A stretch of DNA of 7,189 bases from NCBI GenBank assembly GCA_021785795.1, contig JAJYEK010000185.1, forward strand, positions 1-7,189, in the 5' to 3' direction. The translations under genes were made by a program, and so were the position numbers. This stretch comes from Pseudomonadota bacterium. Lineage in GTDB: Bacteria > Pseudomonadota > Gammaproteobacteria > Acidiferrobacterales > UBA6901. The notes beneath the pieces are model-generated. The model was given only the letters and a program-made list of their open reading frames with translations. It was not told where the DNA came from and searched no databases. Each line of letters opens with the position of its first letter. Within the stretch, counting starts at the first letter, position 1. Below are positions 4,960-7,189 of the stretch, piece after piece.

Positions 4960-5215
4960 AGGATGGTGGCGTCGGTCACGTGCCAGGGCGGTTTACGTGG
5001 GCATGGCCGGACCGATCCTGCGGGACGGTGTGGCATTACCTGCCGGCAGGGAAACTGACAGGCGGATTCCGGGGACCCGGTCACACCAAAAAATCGCGAT
5101 TCGGCGCCACGGTTCTGCGTCGAGTAAGTGTCGCAAGGTCAGCCTGGGGAAGCGACCGCGGTCCGCAAACGTGGTATGCGTGCGGCACATCGATCATCGA
5201 AATCGGGACAAATAC

Positions 5216-6439
5216 ATGGTTGTCATTGGAACGCCCCTCTCTCCCACGGCCACCCGCATCCTGCTGCTCGGCAGCGGTGAACTCGGCAAGGAAATTACCA
5301 TCGCCGCCCAGCGTCTGGGGGTTGAGGTCGTCGCAGTCGACCGCTACCCCAATGCGCCGGCCCATCAGGTCGCGCATCGGGCACACGTGATCGATATGAC
5401 GGACGGCGATGCCCTGCGCAGGCTGGTGGAGCAGGAGCGGCCGCAAATCATCGTGCCCGAGATCGAAGCCATTGCAACCGGGGCACTGCTTGAGATTGAG
5501 GGGGCCGGGCTCGCGGAGGTGATTCCTACCGCCCGTGCCGCGCACCTGACCATGAACCGCGAGGGCATTCGCCGGCTTGCCAATGAAGAACTGGGACTTC
5601 CGACCTCACGCTACGCATTTGCCTCGAGCCTGGATGAACTTAAGGCCGAGATCGACCAGGGCATCGGCTACCCGTGCGTGGTCAAGCCAGTGATGTCATC
5701 GTCCGGAAAAGGACAGTCGCGCGTGGACAGCCCTGAGCAGGTGGCGGCGGCATGGAACTACGCGGGCAGCGGCGCGCGCGTCCGCAACACGCGCGTTATT
5801 GTCGAATCGCTGGTCGAATTCGAGTACGAGATCACGCTCCTGACCGTGCGTGCCTTCAACGGCGATGGCCGGATCGAGACCCATTTCTGCGATCCCATCG
5901 GACATCTTCAGGTTCATGGAGATTATGTGGAGAGCTGGCAGCCGCACCCAATGAGCGAGCGTGCCCTGGCCAAGTCCAAAGACATTGCTGAACGCGTTAC
6001 CGGCGCACTTGGCGGACGCGGCGTATTCGGCGTGGAGCTGTTCGTAAAGGGTGATGAGGTTTGGTTTTCCGAAGTAAGTCCGCGCCCACATGACACCGGC
6101 ATGGTGACGATGATCACCCAGGCGCAGAACGAGTTCGCATTGCATGTGCGCGCAATTCTCGGCCTTCCCGTGGGAACGCGCATGCGACGTGCTGGTGCGA
6201 GCGCCGTGATTTACGGCGGAATCTCGGGTGAGGGCGTGGTGTTTGAAGGTGTGGACGAAGCGTTGCGCATACCCGAGACCAATCTGCGTCTGTTCGGCAA
6301 ACCGGTATCCTATGAGCGCCGGCGCATGGGCGTAGCGCTGGCCGCCGCCGACAACGTTGATGTCGCGCGCCGGCGTGCCAAGGACTGCGCAGCGAAGGTC
6401 CGGCCGCGTGCCGCGAAATCACCGCCTCAGTTGAAGTAG
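5216..6439 (+). CDS. purT: formate-dependent phosphoribosylglycinamide formyltransferase
   Basis: PurT makes formyl-GAR from GAR, formate and ATP, the folate-independent route for the third step of de novo purine synthesis. It is an ATP-grasp enzyme of 407 aa here (about 392 in E. coli). The N-terminus [21 protein letters not shown] (residues 6-26) carries the glycine-rich loop, followed by [35 protein letters not shown], the ATP-binding [11 protein letters not shown] (158-168), ESWQP and FGVELFV. Metal ligands Glu274 and Glu286 are spaced by 12 as in the E. coli enzyme, the latter inside [12 protein letters not shown]. The ATG at 5216 matches the family N-terminus and has GGGA (5205-5208) seven bases upstream; the frame stays open upstream to 4997, but that translation is unlike PurT. 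A small insertion (near [12 protein letters not shown]) and a basic, proline-containing tail account for the extra length. The 3' end overlaps the opposing lipoprotein gene by 13 bp. Confidence 0.97.
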   Translation: MVVIGTPLSPTATRILLLGSGELGKEITIAAQRLGVEVVAVDRYPNAPAHQVAHRAHVIDMTDGDALRRLVEQERPQIIVPEIEAIATGALLEIEGAGLAEVIPTARAAHLTMNREGIRRLANEELGLPTSRYAFASSLDELKAEIDQGIGYPCVVKPVMSSSGKGQSRVDSPEQVAAAWNYAGSGARVRNTRVIVESLVEFEYEITLLTVRAFNGDGRIETHFCDPIGHLQVHGDYVESWQPHPMSERALAKSKDIAERVTGALGGRGVFGVELFVKGDEVWFSEVSPRPHDTGMVTMITQAQNEFALHVRAILGLPVGTRMRRAGASAVIYGGISGEGVVFEGVDEALRIPETNLRLFGKPVSYERRRMGVALAAADNVDVARRRAKDCAAKVRPRAAKSPPQLK

Positions 6440-6927
6440 CCGATTCCGACGCCAATCCGGAAGCTGGGTTCGGCGCCGGTGTCTGGCTGCCTGGGCCACA
6501 GGTGCAGTTGCTCGGCGCCCAGTACCGCGAAGCGGTAAGGAGCCTTGCCCACGAATCCGGCCTTTATCTCCGTGACCGTCCCGACCGCGGTAACGAGGCG
6601 GCCGGGTGCATAGTCGACCGTCTCGAGATATCCCCGCTGGCGGAGAATAAAGCGGCCGAGATCCTTCTTTCCGAGTTCAGGCCTTGCCGAGCGGTTCAGC
6701 GGGTAGGCCAGTATCTCCAGGTCGGTCCGGTCGCTCAGATTCTTCGCGGCGACGATCACTCCGCCCCACTCGACCCGATGGCCTCGTGCTGTGCCGATGT
6801 CGACCACCGCCTGCGCCGGCGTCAGTGCCGTATCGACATTGGTCAGGTCAAATGGCGGGGCGGTGGCGCAGGCCGCAAGCAGGGTGCTGCCGATGCAGGC
6901 CAAAGCCAGGGTCGCGGAGAGTCGCAT
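6427..6927 (-). CDS. Slp-family outer-membrane lipoprotein
   Basis: A 166-aa lipoprotein of the Slp/YeaY family, whose E. coli member is a starvation-induced outer-membrane lipoprotein of unclear function. The N-terminus is a lipoprotein signal with Arg2, a hydrophobic stretch (5-18) and the lipobox LAAC with Cys20 as the acylation site; the following Ala does not signal inner-membrane retention, so the outer membrane is expected. Family motifs are VEWGGVIV (53-60), LEILAYPLN, a [12 protein letters not shown] block, VTAVGTV and [17 protein letters not shown]. The ATG at 6927 has GGGAGG (6933-6938) five bases upstream. It starts 12 bp after a second Slp-family gene, so the two form an operon read from beyond the right edge. 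The tail [12 protein letters not shown] is shorter than that of its neighbour. The last 13 bp overlap the end of purT on the other strand. Confidence 0.9.
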   Translation of the reverse strand: MRLSATLALACIGSTLLAACATAPPFDLTNVDTALTPAQAVVDIGTARGHRVEWGGVIVAAKNLSDRTDLEILAYPLNRSARPELGKKDLGRFILRQRGYLETVDYAPGRLVTAVGTVTEIKAGFVGKAPYRFAVLGAEQLHLWPRQPDTGAEPSFRIGVGIGYFN

Positions 6928-6939
6928 GGGTGCCTCCCG

Positions 6940-7189
6940 TCAATAGTAGCGGCCATAGGGGAAGGGATAACCCCACGGATACCACGGGTCTGGCCAGAAT
7001 GGGTTGTAGTAGTAACGCCGCACTGGCTCCGGGCGTGGCCACAGGTGAACCCGCTGCGCCTTGACCACGGGAAATGTGTAGGGGTATTCGCCGATGTCGC
7101 GGGACTGGGGTGCCAGCAAGGTGCCGCTGACCGTGATGTCCCGGCCGTTGGCATAGATCGACGGGTCGAGAAATCCCGGTACTTGTACG
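6940..7189 (-). CDS. second Slp-family lipoprotein, C-terminal part (5' end outside window)
   Basis: The minus strand is open from the right edge (first full codon 7188-7186) to TGA at 6942-6940, giving 82 C-terminal residues. VPGFLDPSIYANGRDITVSGTLL and YPYTFPVVKAQRVHLWP align with the Slp motifs GFLDPVNY, TILGTI and PYNFLEV as I recall them from E. coli Slp, and with the equivalent region of the neighbouring gene ([25 protein letters not shown]). The last ~25 residues are strikingly rich in Tyr, Trp, Pro and Phe (YYYNPFW, PWYPWGYPF, YGRYY), an aromatic tail also seen in other Slp proteins. The signal peptide lies outside the window. The downstream paralogue begins 12 bp later, so the two are very likely co-transcribed. 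Confidence 0.85.
   Translation of the reverse strand, partial: VQVPGFLDPSIYANGRDITVSGTLLAPQSRDIGEYPYTFPVVKAQRVHLWPRPEPVRRYYYNPFWPDPWYPWGYPFPYGRYY

Larger units (their letters stand above)
4372..5215. other. 844-bp non-coding divergent region
   Basis: No frame here reads like a protein: translations in all frames are rich in Arg, Pro, Gly and Cys and lack recognisable motifs. Several overlapping frames are open on both strands only because the DNA is GC-rich. The block holds a leftward promoter (4431-4460), short direct repeats (4483-4539), a chain of hairpins (4632-4878), a candidate rightward promoter (4887-4914), small palindromes (4934-4959) and an AATCGCGATT palindrome preceded by an A-run (5087-5101). 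It separates the unknown gene from purT. Confidence 0.75.

Noticed and set aside
5092..5101. AATCGCGATT palindrome with an adjacent A-run, considered as a leftward terminator.
   Set aside because: The palindrome is AT-ended and allows only a very short stem with a two-base loop. No leftward gene ends nearby.
5164..5180. CGCAAACGT followed by TGCG, like a PurR operator half-site in front of purT.
   Set aside because: The second half is displaced by about three bases from the PurR palindrome spacing, so only one half-site fits. PurR-type control outside enteric relatives is uncertain.
4997..5215. Upstream in-frame extension of purT by 73 codons.
   Set aside because: The family N-terminus begins at the ATG at 5216 with a ribosome site; the extension is basic, unlike PurT, and part of the non-coding leader.

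Overview
The window looks like chromosomal DNA from a moderately GC-rich gammaproteobacterium. RlmJ, formate-dependent PurT and Slp-type outer-membrane lipoproteins are all typical of that class, and the lipobox of the complete lipoprotein is Gram-negative in style. I cannot name a genus. I see no insertion sequence, tRNA, rRNA, CRISPR array, phage gene or toxin-antitoxin module.

Layout. (1) Positions 1-3060 form a rightward cluster: the 3' part of argH (arginine biosynthesis), a membrane-bound GGDEF diguanylate cyclase, a MazG-like nucleotide pyrophosphohydrolase whose start codon overlaps the cyclase stop, and rlmJ (23S rRNA m6A2030 methyltransferase) with a TTG start. (2) Positions 3061-3295 are a convergent gap holding a near-consensus FNR/ANR-type site, TTGAT-N4-GTCAA, followed by a row of hairpins but no convincing protein. 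(3) Positions 3296-4371 hold a leftward pair: an unrecognised 178-aa protein followed by a YkgJ-family cysteine-cluster protein, with a good sigma70-like promoter at 4431-4460. (4) Positions 4372-5215 are an 844-bp divergent non-coding block, unusually long for this gene-dense window. It contains short repeats about 22-24 bp apart behind the leftward promoter, then a train of strong hairpins (4632-4878), then a possible purT promoter. (5) purT (5216-6439) runs rightward and its 3' end overlaps, tail to tail, a leftward pair of Slp-family lipoprotein genes, one complete and one cut by the window edge.

Most genes are ordinary housekeeping functions (arginine and purine synthesis, nucleotide-pool cleaning, rRNA modification) mixed with signalling (c-di-GMP) and envelope genes. 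The parts that known genes do not explain are the two structured non-coding regions and the unrecognised partner of the cysteine-cluster protein. The best candidates for something undescribed are the hairpin train upstream of purT and a possible oxygen-regulated small RNA in the rlmJ/ykgJ gap. Both are inferences from base pairing and motif spacing read by eye.
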